The translations under genes were made by a program, and so were the position numbers. Below are positions 7,566 through 16,596 of a DNA stretch of 64,000 nt, in pieces; the stretch's first letter is position 1; each line of letters starts with the position of its first letter. Source of the DNA: Fimenecus sp900545625. Its GTDB lineage: Bacteria > Bacillota > Clostridia > Oscillospirales > Acutalibacteraceae. The stretch spans positions 682,001 through 746,000 of the forward strand of contig OZ007023.1 in the NCBI GenBank assembly GCA_963931525.1. Direction: 5' to 3'. A model generated the notes under the pieces. That model did not search any database. It saw only the letters and a program-made list of their open reading frames with translations, and was not told the origin of the DNA.

Positions 7566-8455
7566 TCTATACCTTGACCTTTAATCCCGCGATCGATTAT
7601 GTCATGCGTATCGACCGGCTGCGCCGCGGCGAAACGAACCGCTCCAAGTCCGAGGACATCCAGTTCGGCGGCAAGGGCATCAATGTTTCCACGGTGCTTG
7701 CGAACCTCGGGTGCAAGACGGTCGCGCTGGGCTTTATCGCGGGCTTTACGGGTGAGGCGCTTGACCGTGCCGTGACAGGCCGAGGCGTGCGCACGGATTT
7801 TATCCGGCTGCCCGCAGGCAACACGCGCATCAACGTCAAGCTCAAAAGCGATGCGGAGACCGAGATCAACGCCCAGGGGCCTGTGATCGGCGAGCAGGAT
7901 CTCATGAAGCTCTATGAAAAGCTCGATGCGATCGCCGCCGGCGACACGCTGGTGCTCGCGGGCAGCGTCCCCGGCACGCTGCCGCAGGATGTGTACGAAC
8001 AGATCCTGTCGCGCCTGCAGGGGCGGGAGATCCGCTTTGTCGTGGATGCGACCGGGGAGCTCTTGACGAATGTGCTGAAATATCACCCATTTTTGATCAA
8101 GCCCAACCGTGCAGAGCTTGAGGAGATCTGCGGGCGGGAACTGCAAACGGATGAGGAGATCGCCGAAGCGGCGCGGGAGCTGAAAATGAAAGGCGCACAG
8201 AATGTGCTTGTTTCTTTGGGCGGTGACGGCGCGCTGCTGGTAGACGAATTCGACCGCGTCCACCGGCAGGCGGCCTTCCAAGGCGAGGCGGTCAATACCG
8301 TGGGCTCGGGCGATTCAATGGTGGCGGGCTTTTTGGTCGGCGCAGAGCGCGACTATGACTATGCGCTGACGCTCGGGAACGCGGCGGGCAGCGCCACGGC
8401 GTTTTCTTCGGAACTCGCAACAAAAGAGGAAATTATGGCCTTGTGCCAAAAATAA
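7562..8455 (+). CDS. fruK: 1-phosphofructokinase (PfkB family)
   Basis: A 297-residue ribokinase/PfkB-family kinase of normal length. It opens with 'YTLTFNPAIDYVMRID' and carries the GGKGINVS substrate-binding motif near residue 40 and the C-terminal catalytic signature G-S-G-D-S-M-V-A-G. It phosphorylates fructose 1-phosphate to fructose 1,6-bisphosphate with ATP in the cytoplasm. Position between the DeoR regulator and the fructose PTS permease decides for FruK over tagatose-6-phosphate kinase (LacC). The product feeds the aldolase encoded at 39.9 kb. Confidence 0.93.
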   Translation: MIYTLTFNPAIDYVMRIDRLRRGETNRSKSEDIQFGGKGINVSTVLANLGCKTVALGFIAGFTGEALDRAVTGRGVRTDFIRLPAGNTRINVKLKSDAETEINAQGPVIGEQDLMKLYEKLDAIAAGDTLVLAGSVPGTLPQDVYEQILSRLQGREIRFVVDATGELLTNVLKYHPFLIKPNRAELEEICGRELQTDEEIAEAARELKMKGAQNVLVSLGGDGALLVDEFDRVHRQAAFQGEAVNTVGSGDSMVAGFLVGAERDYDYALTLGNAAGSATAFSSELATKEEIMALCQK

Positions 8456-8470
8456 GAAAGGAGCAAAACG

Positions 8471-10423
8471 ATGCGTATTGTGGATCTGTTGAAGCCGGAA
8501 GCAATCCGACTTCACCAAACGCTTGCCGACAAATCGGAAGCGATCGAGCGGCTGATCGACCTGCATGCGTCGGTCGGAAATGTACGGGATAAGGAGGTGT
8601 TCCGCAAAGAGATCCTCAAGCGCGAGGAACTCGGTTCCACGGCGGTCGGCGACGGCATTGCCATCCCGCACGCCAAAAGCGAAACGGTCGCCGCGCCCGG
8701 TCTTGCTGCCATGACCGTGCCGGACGGCGTGGATTACGGCGCACCGGACGGCAAGCCCTCCGACATTCTGTTTATGATCGCGGCACCGCTGGATGGTGAC
8801 CTGCATTTAGAGGTTCTCTCGCGCCTGATGACGCTATTGATGGACGAGGGGCTTCGCGCGAAGCTCAAGGCGGCGAAAACGCCTGCGGAATTTTTGGCGG
8901 CGATCGATGACATGGAGCGCGAACGCTTTGACGAGCCGAAAGCAGAAGAAAAGCAGGACGGCTACCGCGTACTCGCCGTGACGGCGTGCCCGACCGGCAT
9001 CGCGCACACGTACATGGCGGCGGAAGCGCTCGAAAAGGCGGGAAAAGCCATGGGCTATCCCCTGAAAGCGGAGACCAACGGCTCGGCCGGCGCGAAAAAC
9101 GTGCTGACCGCTGATGAGATCGCCGCTTGCGACGGCATCATCGTTGCCGCAGACAAAAGCGTGGAAATGAGCCGGTTTGACGGCAAGCCCGTGCTTTCCG
9201 TTTCCGTTTCGGATGGCATCAACAAGCCCGAGGAACTCATTGAAAAGATCCGCAGCGGAGCGGTACCGGTCTATCACCATACCGGAGCGAAAGTCGCTGT
9301 TGCGTCCGGGCAAAAGGAGAGCTTCGGCAGACAAATTTACAAGCATTTGATGAACGGTGTTTCCCATATGCTGCCGTTCGTGGTTGCAGGCGGTATCTTT
9401 ATTGCACTGGCGTTTCTCATTGATACAGCCATGGGCGTTGACCCGCAGGCAGCGGGCGGCGCGTTCGGCACCGTGACACCGGTTGCCGCTTGGTTCAAGA
9501 ACATCGGCAACTTTGCGTTTAACCTGATGATCCCCGTCCTTGCGGGCTTTATCGCGATGAGCATCGCGGACCGTCCCGGCTTCCTTGTGGGTATGGTCGG
9601 CGGTATCCTTGCCACAAACGGAGCGACCTTCTCCGACCCTGCGGCGGCAAACACCATTCCGTCGGGCTTCCTCGGCGCACTGCTGGCAAGCTTTGTGGCA
9701 GGCTATCTGATGCGCGGACTTGAAAGGCTCTGCGACCGGCTCCCGCGCTCTTTGGAGGGCATCAAGCCCGTGCTCATTTATCCGCTTGCAGGACTTGGCA
9801 TCGTCGCGGTGATGATGTGCGCGGTCAACCCCTTCATGGGCATGATCAACAGTGCCATGAATGACAGCCTGATGTGGCTGAGCGCACGCCATCTGGACGT
9901 TCTGCTGGGCGCGATCGTAGCGGGCATGATGGCCATCGACATGGGCGGCCCGTTCAACAAAGCGGCATATGTGTTCGGCAGCACGGTCATGCTCGGGCAG
10001 GCAGCCTCTATGGCGGATCCGAACGTGGCATATCAGATCATGGCGGCGGTCATGATCGGCGGTATGGTCCCGCCCATTGCGATCGCACTTTCTACGACCA
10101 TCTTCAAAAACAGATGGACAGCCGAAGAGCGCAAAAACGGCGTGGTCAACTATATCATGGGCCTAAGCTTCATCACCGAGGGCGCGATCCCCTACGCCGC
10201 GTCCTATCCGCTCGCCGTCATCCCCTCGTGCATCGTCGGCTCGGCGGTCGCGGGCGCACTCTCCGTAGTGTTTAAATGCACCCTGATGGCGCCGCACGGC
10301 GGGATCTTCGTGTTCGCCGTGGTGGGCAACTGGTACTGGTATCTGCTGGCGCTTGCCGTCGGCTCGGTCGTCAGCATGCTGATGCTCGCATTGCTCAAGA
10401 AAAAGCCGAAGGCAGCAGCCTAA
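8471..10423 (+). CDS. fruA: Fructose PTS permease, EIIABC fusion
   Basis: A 650-residue three-domain PTS transporter. The N-terminal EIIA domain (about 1-145) has the phosphorylated histidine H67 in G-I-A-I-P-H-A-K. The EIIB domain (about 160-260) has C173 in T-A-C-P-T-G-I-A-H. The EIIC membrane domain (about 285-645) has 8-10 hydrophobic segments and 'MGGPFNKAAYVFG'. The A-B-C order in one chain is the usual Firmicutes FruA arrangement. It imports fructose and phosphorylates it at C1, taking phosphate from HPr encoded just downstream. The start has an AAAGGAG-like site, and the spacing from fruK is 15 bases. Confidence 0.95.
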   Translation: MRIVDLLKPEAIRLHQTLADKSEAIERLIDLHASVGNVRDKEVFRKEILKREELGSTAVGDGIAIPHAKSETVAAPGLAAMTVPDGVDYGAPDGKPSDILFMIAAPLDGDLHLEVLSRLMTLLMDEGLRAKLKAAKTPAEFLAAIDDMERERFDEPKAEEKQDGYRVLAVTACPTGIAHTYMAAEALEKAGKAMGYPLKAETNGSAGAKNVLTADEIAACDGIIVAADKSVEMSRFDGKPVLSVSVSDGINKPEELIEKIRSGAVPVYHHTGAKVAVASGQKESFGRQIYKHLMNGVSHMLPFVVAGGIFIALAFLIDTAMGVDPQAAGGAFGTVTPVAAWFKNIGNFAFNLMIPVLAGFIAMSIADRPGFLVGMVGGILATNGATFSDPAAANTIPSGFLGALLASFVAGYLMRGLERLCDRLPRSLEGIKPVLIYPLAGLGIVAVMMCAVNPFMGMINSAMNDSLMWLSARHLDVLLGAIVAGMMAIDMGGPFNKAAYVFGSTVMLGQAASMADPNVAYQIMAAVMIGGMVPPIAIALSTTIFKNRWTAEERKNGVVNYIMGLSFITEGAIPYAASYPLAVIPSCIVGSAVAGALSVVFKCTLMAPHGGIFVFAVVGNWYWYLLALAVGSVVSMLMLALLKKKPKAAA

Positions 10424-10445
10424 ATACGAAGGGCAGGAAAAAACA

Positions 10446-10712
10446 ATGGTATCGAAAACCGTTACAGTCGTGAACTCGCAGGGGTTCCATATGCGTCCCG
10501 CCGCCGCATTTGCGGCGGAGATGGGCAAATTCAAGTCGCACATCCTTTTGGAGAGCGGCGGGAAAAACGCGGACGGCAAAAGCCTGATGAACATTATTGC
10601 GGCGTGCATCAAATGCGGCGCCGAGGTCAAGGTGACCGCATCGGGCGAGGATGAGGACGCGGCGCTCGAAAAGGCTGTGTCCATGATCGAAGCAGGGCTT
10701 GGTGAGACGTAA
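10446..10712 (+). CDS. ptsH: Phosphocarrier protein HPr
   Basis: An 88-residue HPr of normal length. The active-site histidine is H16 in Q-G-F-H-M-R-P-A, where F and M replace the more common I/L and A. The regulatory serine is kept in D-G-K-S-L-M, the position phosphorylated by HPr kinase in Firmicutes. It relays phosphate from enzyme I to FruA. The gene overlaps ptsI by 1 base and follows fruA by 22 bases. Its location inside a sugar-specific operon suggests either that this is the only HPr/EI set of the cell or that it is a fructose-dedicated copy; the window cannot decide. Confidence 0.95.
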   Translation: MVSKTVTVVNSQGFHMRPAAAFAAEMGKFKSHILLESGGKNADGKSLMNIIAACIKCGAEVKVTASGEDEDAALEKAVSMIEAGLGET

Positions 10713-12403
10713 TGCTCAAGGGAATCGGGGCGTCGGAGGGCGTCGGCATCGGCAAGGCGCGTAAGCTGCTGGAAAAGCCGATCGTGTATACGGACAAAGC
10801 GCCGGCGGATACGGCGGCGGAAAAAGAGCGTCTGCGCTCGGCGGTACAAACCTTTTGCGAAAAAAATGAAGCGCGCGCCGCGCGCATGGATGCGTGCGGT
10901 GCGGACGGCGATATTTTGCGCGGGCACATCGCTATGCTTTCAGACCCTTACATGCTCTCGCAAATGCAGGAGAGTATCGAAACCGGCGTGTGCGCGGAAA
11001 AAGCGGTGGAAACGGTCTGCGATATGTTTATCGCGGTGTTCTCCGGCACGGACGATGAGCTGACACAGCAGCGTGCCGTGGATGTGGCGGACATCAAAAA
11101 GCAGCTTCAAAAAATATTGCTCGGTATCGAAGATATGGATCTCGGCTGCCTGCCGCCCGATACGGTGCTGATCGTGGAGGAACTGACGCCGTCCATGACC
11201 GTTGAGCTCGACCGGGAAAACGTGGCGGGGATCGTTACGGAACGCGGGGGCAGAACCTCGCATGCGGCGATCCTTTCCCGCTCGCTGAAGATCCCTGCGG
11301 TGCTCAGTGTGGAGAATGCACTCACGCTGATCCCCTCGGAAAAGGAACTGATTGTAGACGGCGGTACGGGCGAGGTCTATACCGACATCGACGACGCGAC
11401 AAAAGCACGCTTCCTGGAAGTGCAAAAGCGTTTTGCCGAAAAGGCCGCGCGCGAGGAGACCTATCGCGGAAAACCCACCGTCACAAAGGACGGCGTGCCG
11501 AAAAAGCTGTATGCCAACATCGGCTCGCATAAGGATCTGGAGGCGGTGCTCGCAAGCGACGCGGAGGGTGTCGGGCTGTTCCGCACCGAGTTCCTGTTCA
11601 TGGACAGAGCCGCTATGCCGACCGAGGAAGAACAGTTTGAAGCATACAAGGCGGTCGCCGCGGGCCTGCACGGCAAGGAAGTCATCATCCGCACGCTGGA
11701 TGTCGGCGGCGATAAAGATGTCCCATACCTCAATCTCAAGCACGAGGAAAACCCGTTTCTGGGGTTCCGTGCGGTGCGGTACTGCCTGAAAAACCGCGAT
11801 GCATACAAGGTGCAGCTTCGCGCAATTTTACGTGCCTCGGCATTCGGCAACGTCGCCGTTATGGTGCCGCTGGTGACGCGCGTAGACGAACTGCTTGCAG
11901 TACGCGCACTGGTGGAGGAGATCAAAGCGGAGCTGGATACACAAAATATTCCGTATAAAAAGGATATACAGATCGGCGTGATGATGGAGACGCCCGCGGC
12001 CTGCATGATCGCGGATCTGCTGGCGGCGCACGCGGACTTTTTCAGCATCGGCACCAATGACCTGACGGGGTACATCATGGCGGCGGATCGCGGCAACGCG
12101 GACGTCGGGTATCTGTATTCGACCTATGATCCGGCAGTGCTGCGCGCGATCAAACAGATCATCGCCGCCGCAAACGACCGCGGTATCCCCTGCGGGATGT
12201 GCGGCGAAGCGGCCGCAGATCCACACCTTCTGCCGCTGCTCGTGTCGTTCGGCTTGGACGAATGCAGTGTCAATCCCGCAAGCGTCCTTTCGGTGCGCAG
12301 CACGCTCGCCGAGCTCGACCGAAAGACCTGCGATGCGATCGCGCAAAAGGCGCTCTCGCTGGAGAGCGAAGCGGAGGTTTCCGCTTATCTCTCTTCGCTG
12401 TAA
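10712..12403 (+). CDS. ptsI: PTS enzyme I (phosphoenolpyruvate-protein phosphotransferase)
   Basis: A 563-residue protein, close to the usual ~570. The phosphohistidine domain has H184 in G-G-R-T-S-H-A-A-I-L. The C-terminal PEP-binding barrel has 'GLFRTEFLFM', 'IIRTLDVGGDKD' and 'SIGTNDLTGYIMAADR', with the catalytic Cys in 'GMCGEAA'. It transfers phosphate from PEP to HPr. It is the last gene of the fructose operon, followed after 58 bases by a strong terminator. Confidence 0.96.
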   Translation: MLKGIGASEGVGIGKARKLLEKPIVYTDKAPADTAAEKERLRSAVQTFCEKNEARAARMDACGADGDILRGHIAMLSDPYMLSQMQESIETGVCAEKAVETVCDMFIAVFSGTDDELTQQRAVDVADIKKQLQKILLGIEDMDLGCLPPDTVLIVEELTPSMTVELDRENVAGIVTERGGRTSHAAILSRSLKIPAVLSVENALTLIPSEKELIVDGGTGEVYTDIDDATKARFLEVQKRFAEKAAREETYRGKPTVTKDGVPKKLYANIGSHKDLEAVLASDAEGVGLFRTEFLFMDRAAMPTEEEQFEAYKAVAAGLHGKEVIIRTLDVGGDKDVPYLNLKHEENPFLGFRAVRYCLKNRDAYKVQLRAILRASAFGNVAVMVPLVTRVDELLAVRALVEEIKAELDTQNIPYKKDIQIGVMMETPAACMIADLLAAHADFFSIGTNDLTGYIMAADRGNADVGYLYSTYDPAVLRAIKQIIAAANDRGIPCGMCGEAAADPHLLPLLVSFGLDECSVNPASVLSVRSTLAELDRKTCDAIAQKALSLESEAEVSAYLSSL

Positions 12404-12461
12404 CGAACGGTATATAAAAAGAAAGCTGCATCCACACGCAGCGAACCAAACAGCATAAACC

Positions 12462-12502
12462 AAACAAGCGCACACGGCTTCTGCCGTGTGCGCTTGTTTT
12501 TT
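12462..12502 (+). terminator. Terminator of the fructose operon
   Basis: A 14-bp perfect stem (CAAGCGCACACGGC / GCCGTGTGCGCTTG) with loop TTCT, extended by AAA/TTT pairs and followed by a T-run. Confidence 0.92.
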
Positions 12503-12945
12503 GCCCGATTTCCATCTGACGGCGTATGTGTGTTACCGCCGATAGGCTGCTCAACCAGCAAAGCGCTTTCGATGCCATATGGGTCAAACCGTGCTGCAAG
12601 AAAGATGGCTTGTGGTCAGTTTCCGCATTCGCTGAGAGACCTCTGGGATACATGCGGCGAAAAAGCTTCTGCGCATCTGCCTTTACCCGCAAAGCTAAAT
12701 CGATAAATTTTTCAAAACCGGGTAGTTTACCATTCAAATCTGGTTCGTTACCCTGTATCTATTGTAAAAGATAGCCGAAACTTCTAAAATTATGATACCG
12801 AAGGTATATCTAAAGTGGAACTATTTAGTTCTTTGTAAGAATGAGACAGAAATTTATTTGCGGCGCAATACAGTTTTTAGGCTGATTGGGCTTAATTATT
12901 ATATTCTGAACCCTTTATTTACGAGCCGAAGGAGCAAGCTCTAAA
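12503..12945. other. 443-base intergenic region before the type VII island
   Basis: No gene is convincingly supported here. Base composition shifts from G+C-rich to clearly A+T-rich near 12700, marking the left boundary of the secretion island. The AAGGAG at 12929-12934 serves the next gene. No consensus promoter was found, though one is expected. Confidence 0.6.
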
Positions 12946-14130
12946 ATGAAATTCAAGGCAAAAATAAAAGGAAGCCAACTTGTCGTAAAAGTAAAAACAT
13001 CGTCTGATGAGATCGTAGACGACAAAGAGCTTGACAGATTTGAACGGATGTTTCTACGTGGCTTTCTGAGACCCAACAGGACAAAAAAGAAGCAGATTGA
13101 ATATACCGGTCCCGTGGGAATAAGTCTTTTTGGCCGCTTAAAGAAACCCATTACAAAAAGGGATTTTCTGTTCATTATGGAGCAGATTGTCGTTGCGGTG
13201 CAGAATCTGCAGGCAAATCAAATGCCGCTCCATCACTTGATCATGAATATACAGAATGTATATATCAATGAAGCTACAAGGGAAGTACAGTTTATATATC
13301 TGCCAACCACGACCGGGATGAGCAACTCAAATTTGATTGTGTTCATAAAAAGCATTGTTTATTCCGTGAAGCCGGTTCAGGACCAAGATAGTGCGTTTGC
13401 GTCACGGTTTACATCTTTCTTTAACAGCATAAAGCCGTTTGATATTGGAAAAGTGGAAAGATTCATTGCGAAGGAAGACAGAAGTGTAGTTAATATTATC
13501 AGAAAGCAGAATGTCAGCCAAAGCGGTTTCATGACCAATAAAAAACAGCATTACTATGAGCACTACGACAGAAAAAAAGCCGCCTCTGACTGGGAGGAGA
13601 AAACAGATCTACTTGTGGACGAAGATGCAACGGGACTGCTTAGCGATGAGGTGTCCGAACTGTCTGTGGAAGAAGATGACGCTACCGGATTGTTAAATGA
13701 GATGGATGAGGCAACCGGGCTGCTAACAGATGAGGAAGCAACGGGACTGCTGAACGAAGACGATAATGAAACAGGGTTGTTGATCGATGCAAATACAGAA
13801 AGCACAGCGCTTCTAACCGAAAATCAACCGAAAGTGCACTATCCGACTTTGTTCCGAACGCTTACGGCAGAAACGATTTATATCAACAAGCCTGTATATA
13901 GACTCGGCAAGGAAAGAAGCTATGTGGATTATTTTATAACCAATAACAGTGTGATCAGCAGAAGTCATGCAGATATCATTACTCGAAACGGACGGTATTA
14001 CATCAAAGACCTCAACTCTAAAAACCACACATATATCAACAACCAAAAGCTGCCGGTTCACTGCGAAATCGAGATTCATAATGGAGATAGATTAAAACTG
14101 GCAAATGAAGAGTTTATTTTTAGCGCATAA
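12946..14130 (+). CDS. DUF6382-like/FHA protein with T-x-L-L acidic repeats
   Basis: A 394-residue cytoplasmic protein in three parts. Residues 1-~180 resemble the DUF6382-type domain of Firmicutes secretion loci, with the pattern 'VYINEATREVQFIYLP'. Residues ~219-289 are an acidic linker holding seven T-x-L-L units (T-D-L-L once, T-G-L-L five times, T-A-L-L once), each flanked by D/E. Residues ~305-394 are an FHA phosphothreonine-binding domain with R-L-G-K, S-R-S-H and S-K-N-H-T-Y-I-N. FHA domains commonly favour pThr with a hydrophobic +3 residue, which T-G-L-L supplies. The neighbouring kinase and phosphatase make this a likely phospho-switch scaffold (inference). The start has AAGGAG 11 bases ahead. 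Confidence 0.8.
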   Translation: MKFKAKIKGSQLVVKVKTSSDEIVDDKELDRFERMFLRGFLRPNRTKKKQIEYTGPVGISLFGRLKKPITKRDFLFIMEQIVVAVQNLQANQMPLHHLIMNIQNVYINEATREVQFIYLPTTTGMSNSNLIVFIKSIVYSVKPVQDQDSAFASRFTSFFNSIKPFDIGKVERFIAKEDRSVVNIIRKQNVSQSGFMTNKKQHYYEHYDRKKAASDWEEKTDLLVDEDATGLLSDEVSELSVEEDDATGLLNEMDEATGLLTDEEATGLLNEDDNETGLLIDANTESTALLTENQPKVHYPTLFRTLTAETIYINKPVYRLGKERSYVDYFITNNSVISRSHADIITRNGRYYIKDLNSKNHTYINNQKLPVHCEIEIHNGDRLKLANEEFIFSA

Positions 14131-14166
14131 CCGTAAAAAGAATTTCCGATAAGGGGAGAAAAGCAT

Positions 14167-14931
14167 ATGCACTTTATTGCAACTGCAGATACCGACATTG
14201 GAATCTCAAAGAAGACGAATCAAGACAGCGTTTTGATCAAGCACGCCTCGACTGAAGACGGTGAAGTGTTGCTGGCTGTGGTTTGCGATGGGATGGGTGG
14301 ATTGGAAAAGGGCGAGCTTGCCAGTGCTACGGTGATCCGTGACTTTTCTAATTGGTTTGACGAAGAGCTACCTTTTGAGCTGGAAACCGTGGATATGCAG
14401 GTGATTGGCGCGAAGTGGTCACTGCTGCTTAAGGAACTGAATGCTCGGATCCTCAATTATAGCAGAGAACACGGCATAGACGGTATAGGCACCACCTTTT
14501 CAGGTATTTTATTTATGGGGGAGCAGTACGTGATCGCACACGTCGGTGACTCGCGCGTTTATAGAATCGGGGCATCATTGCAGCAATTGACAACGGATCA
14601 AACGTTCGTCGCGCGAGAGATCAGTCGTGGGACGCTGACACTTGAGCAGGCAAAAACCGACAAAAGAAGGAACCTGCTTCTGCAGTGCGTCGGAGCATCT
14701 AAATCGGTCGAACCTCAAGTGATTTGCGGTGTTGCGGAAAAAGGAGCATATATGCTTTGCTCCGACGGATTTAGGCATGAAATAACAGAAGCAGAAATTT
14801 TTGAGTCGCTCAACCCCATCAACTTGATGAACAAAGATGCGATGCACAGCAATGCGCGATATCTCATCAATCAAGTGAAGAATCGCGAAGAAAAAGACAA
14901 TATTTCGGTTGTGCTTATTAAAGCGGAATAG
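14167..14931 (+). CDS. PP2C-type serine/threonine phosphatase
   Basis: A 254-residue PPM/PP2C phosphatase like Stp/PrpC. The metal-binding motifs are visible: the N-terminal 'TDIGISKKTNQDS', D-G-M-G-G, 'IAHVGDSRVYRI', 'LCSDGF' and the C-terminal K-D-N-I-S. It removes phosphate from Ser/Thr in the cytoplasm. It sits 36 bases after the FHA scaffold and 10 bases before the kinase, so the three form a writer-eraser-reader unit. The start is set by AAGGGGAG at 14151-14158. Confidence 0.93.
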   Translation: MHFIATADTDIGISKKTNQDSVLIKHASTEDGEVLLAVVCDGMGGLEKGELASATVIRDFSNWFDEELPFELETVDMQVIGAKWSLLLKELNARILNYSREHGIDGIGTTFSGILFMGEQYVIAHVGDSRVYRIGASLQQLTTDQTFVAREISRGTLTLEQAKTDKRRNLLLQCVGASKSVEPQVICGVAEKGAYMLCSDGFRHEITEAEIFESLNPINLMNKDAMHSNARYLINQVKNREEKDNISVVLIKAE

Positions 14932-14941
14932 GGTGAGGCAT

Positions 14942-16594
14942 ATGACGGAAATCGGAACCGTTATTGACGGGAAATACGAAATATTGAAAGAAATCGGTCG
15001 CGGGGGTATGTCCACGGTTTACCTTGCGATGGACAAAAGACTAAATAAGCAGTGGGCGGTCAAGGAAATCCGCAAAAAGGGCAGCGGCAAAAATGATGAG
15101 ATCGTTGTCAACAGCTTGCTTGCCGAAGCGAACCTAATGAAAAGGCTTGACCATCCGGCGCTGCCGAGAATCGTTGATATTATTGATAACGGCATAACGA
15201 TTTATGTTGTTATGGACTACATAGAGGGCGAGTCCCTGGATAAAATTTTGAACGAATACGGCGCACAGCCTGAAGAACGGGTCATTGAATGGGCAAAACA
15301 GCTTTGCGACGCACTTTCGTATCTCCACGCACAAAAACCGCCGATCATTTACCGCGATATGAAACCGGCAAACGTTATGCTGAAGCCGGAGGGCAACATC
15401 AAAATTATTGATTTCGGTATTGCGCGGGAGTATAAAGAGCAAAATCTTGCCGACACGACCGTGCTAGGCACAAAAGGGTACGCGCCGCCGGAACAATACA
15501 GCGGGCAAACGGATCCGCGATCCGACATTTTCGCGCTCGGCATGACGATGCATCATCTGCTGACCGGCGTCGATCCGCGAAACGGAGAGCCGTATGCCCC
15601 GGTCAGACAATGGAATCCGGAATTGTCCGAAGGCATTGAGCTAATCATCAATCGTTGCGTAGAGCCGGCTGCGGAAAACAGATACCAAAGCTGCGCCGAT
15701 CTGCTTTACGATTTAGAGCATCCGGAGCTTATTACAAAAGGATTCAAAAAGAAGCAAAAAATTCGTCTGGCATCCTTTTTGGTATCTGCCGGCTTATGCA
15801 TAGTTATGGCGATTGTCGGCGTTGTATTGAATTTGTCTGCAACATATGTGAACAATCAGGACTACGACACGAATGTTGCAAGTTCCGATCCAGAGAGGTA
15901 TTTTACCGCGGTGGGAATTTATCCGGACAGAGTAGACGCATACAATCAACTGATTGAATACTATAAAAATCATGATGCGACAAATGAACAGATCACCCGA
16001 GTAGGCAATACGATTGAAGCGCATGCGGATGCGCTCGATCTTACGGATGCACAGATTGCAGATATGTATTACGACATGGGCAAGCTGTATTTTTCGGATT
16101 ACGACGGATCGTTCAAAAGCCGTGCAGTAAGCGCGCAAAACTTCTTTGAAATGGCAGCCGAGTCTACGGCAAGCTACGATAAAAAAGAAATCGCGGCCTG
16201 TTATCGTTCCATTTGCGACTTCATGACCAATCAAAGCACAACTTCCGAGCACTCTTTGGATGATTTCAATACATTGTTTGACGATATCGAAAACGCGATG
16301 GCCATTGTCGGTTCCGCCAACGACAGCGAGGCGAATTACGATAAGATCTCGCTTTATTATGTGACGATGTTGCTGATTAACGATCAGGCGGAATATATGG
16401 CTGGAGTCGGTTTTGAAAGAGCAACAGCGCTTGCGCTGATGGATACCCTTTATCAGGATGCGAGCCGAATTACTTCCACGCTTTCTTACGTTAACGATCT
16501 GAAAGAAGAGATCGATTCGAACTACGATTCGTTTATTGCAAATATAAATGCGAAATATAACGAGGTCGAAAAACGTCAGGCGGGAGGGAATTAA
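14942..16594 (+). CDS. Transmembrane Hanks-type serine/threonine kinase
   Basis: A 550-residue PknB-like kinase. The Gly-loop is G-R-G-G-M-S (19-24), the ATP-anchoring lysine K41 (W-A-V-K), the catalytic loop Y-R-D139-M-K-P-A-N (Y in place of the HRD histidine, common in clostridial relatives), DFG at D157, and the activation segment G-T-K-G-Y-A-P-P-E. One membrane helix lies at ~275-300. The ~250-residue extracytoplasmic part is helical and TPR-like, not PASTA, so it is unlikely to be the cell-wall-sensing PrkC. The start at ATG 14942 has GGTGAGG upstream; an in-frame ATG at 14909 lies inside the phosphatase gene. Likely substrates are the T-G-L-L repeats of its neighbours (inference). Confidence 0.93.
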   Translation: MTEIGTVIDGKYEILKEIGRGGMSTVYLAMDKRLNKQWAVKEIRKKGSGKNDEIVVNSLLAEANLMKRLDHPALPRIVDIIDNGITIYVVMDYIEGESLDKILNEYGAQPEERVIEWAKQLCDALSYLHAQKPPIIYRDMKPANVMLKPEGNIKIIDFGIAREYKEQNLADTTVLGTKGYAPPEQYSGQTDPRSDIFALGMTMHHLLTGVDPRNGEPYAPVRQWNPELSEGIELIINRCVEPAAENRYQSCADLLYDLEHPELITKGFKKKQKIRLASFLVSAGLCIVMAIVGVVLNLSATYVNNQDYDTNVASSDPERYFTAVGIYPDRVDAYNQLIEYYKNHDATNEQITRVGNTIEAHADALDLTDAQIADMYYDMGKLYFSDYDGSFKSRAVSAQNFFEMAAESTASYDKKEIAACYRSICDFMTNQSTTSEHSLDDFNTLFDDIENAMAIVGSANDSEANYDKISLYYVTMLLINDQAEYMAGVGFERATALALMDTLYQDASRITSTLSYVNDLKEEIDSNYDSFIANINAKYNEVEKRQAGGN

Positions 16595-16596
16595 AA

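Noticed and set aside
12270..12737. A 155-codon minus-strand frame partly in the gap before the secretion island
   Set aside because: It crosses the ptsI end and its terminator and shows no family pattern or ribosome binding site. A decayed gene remnant is possible but cannot be supported.
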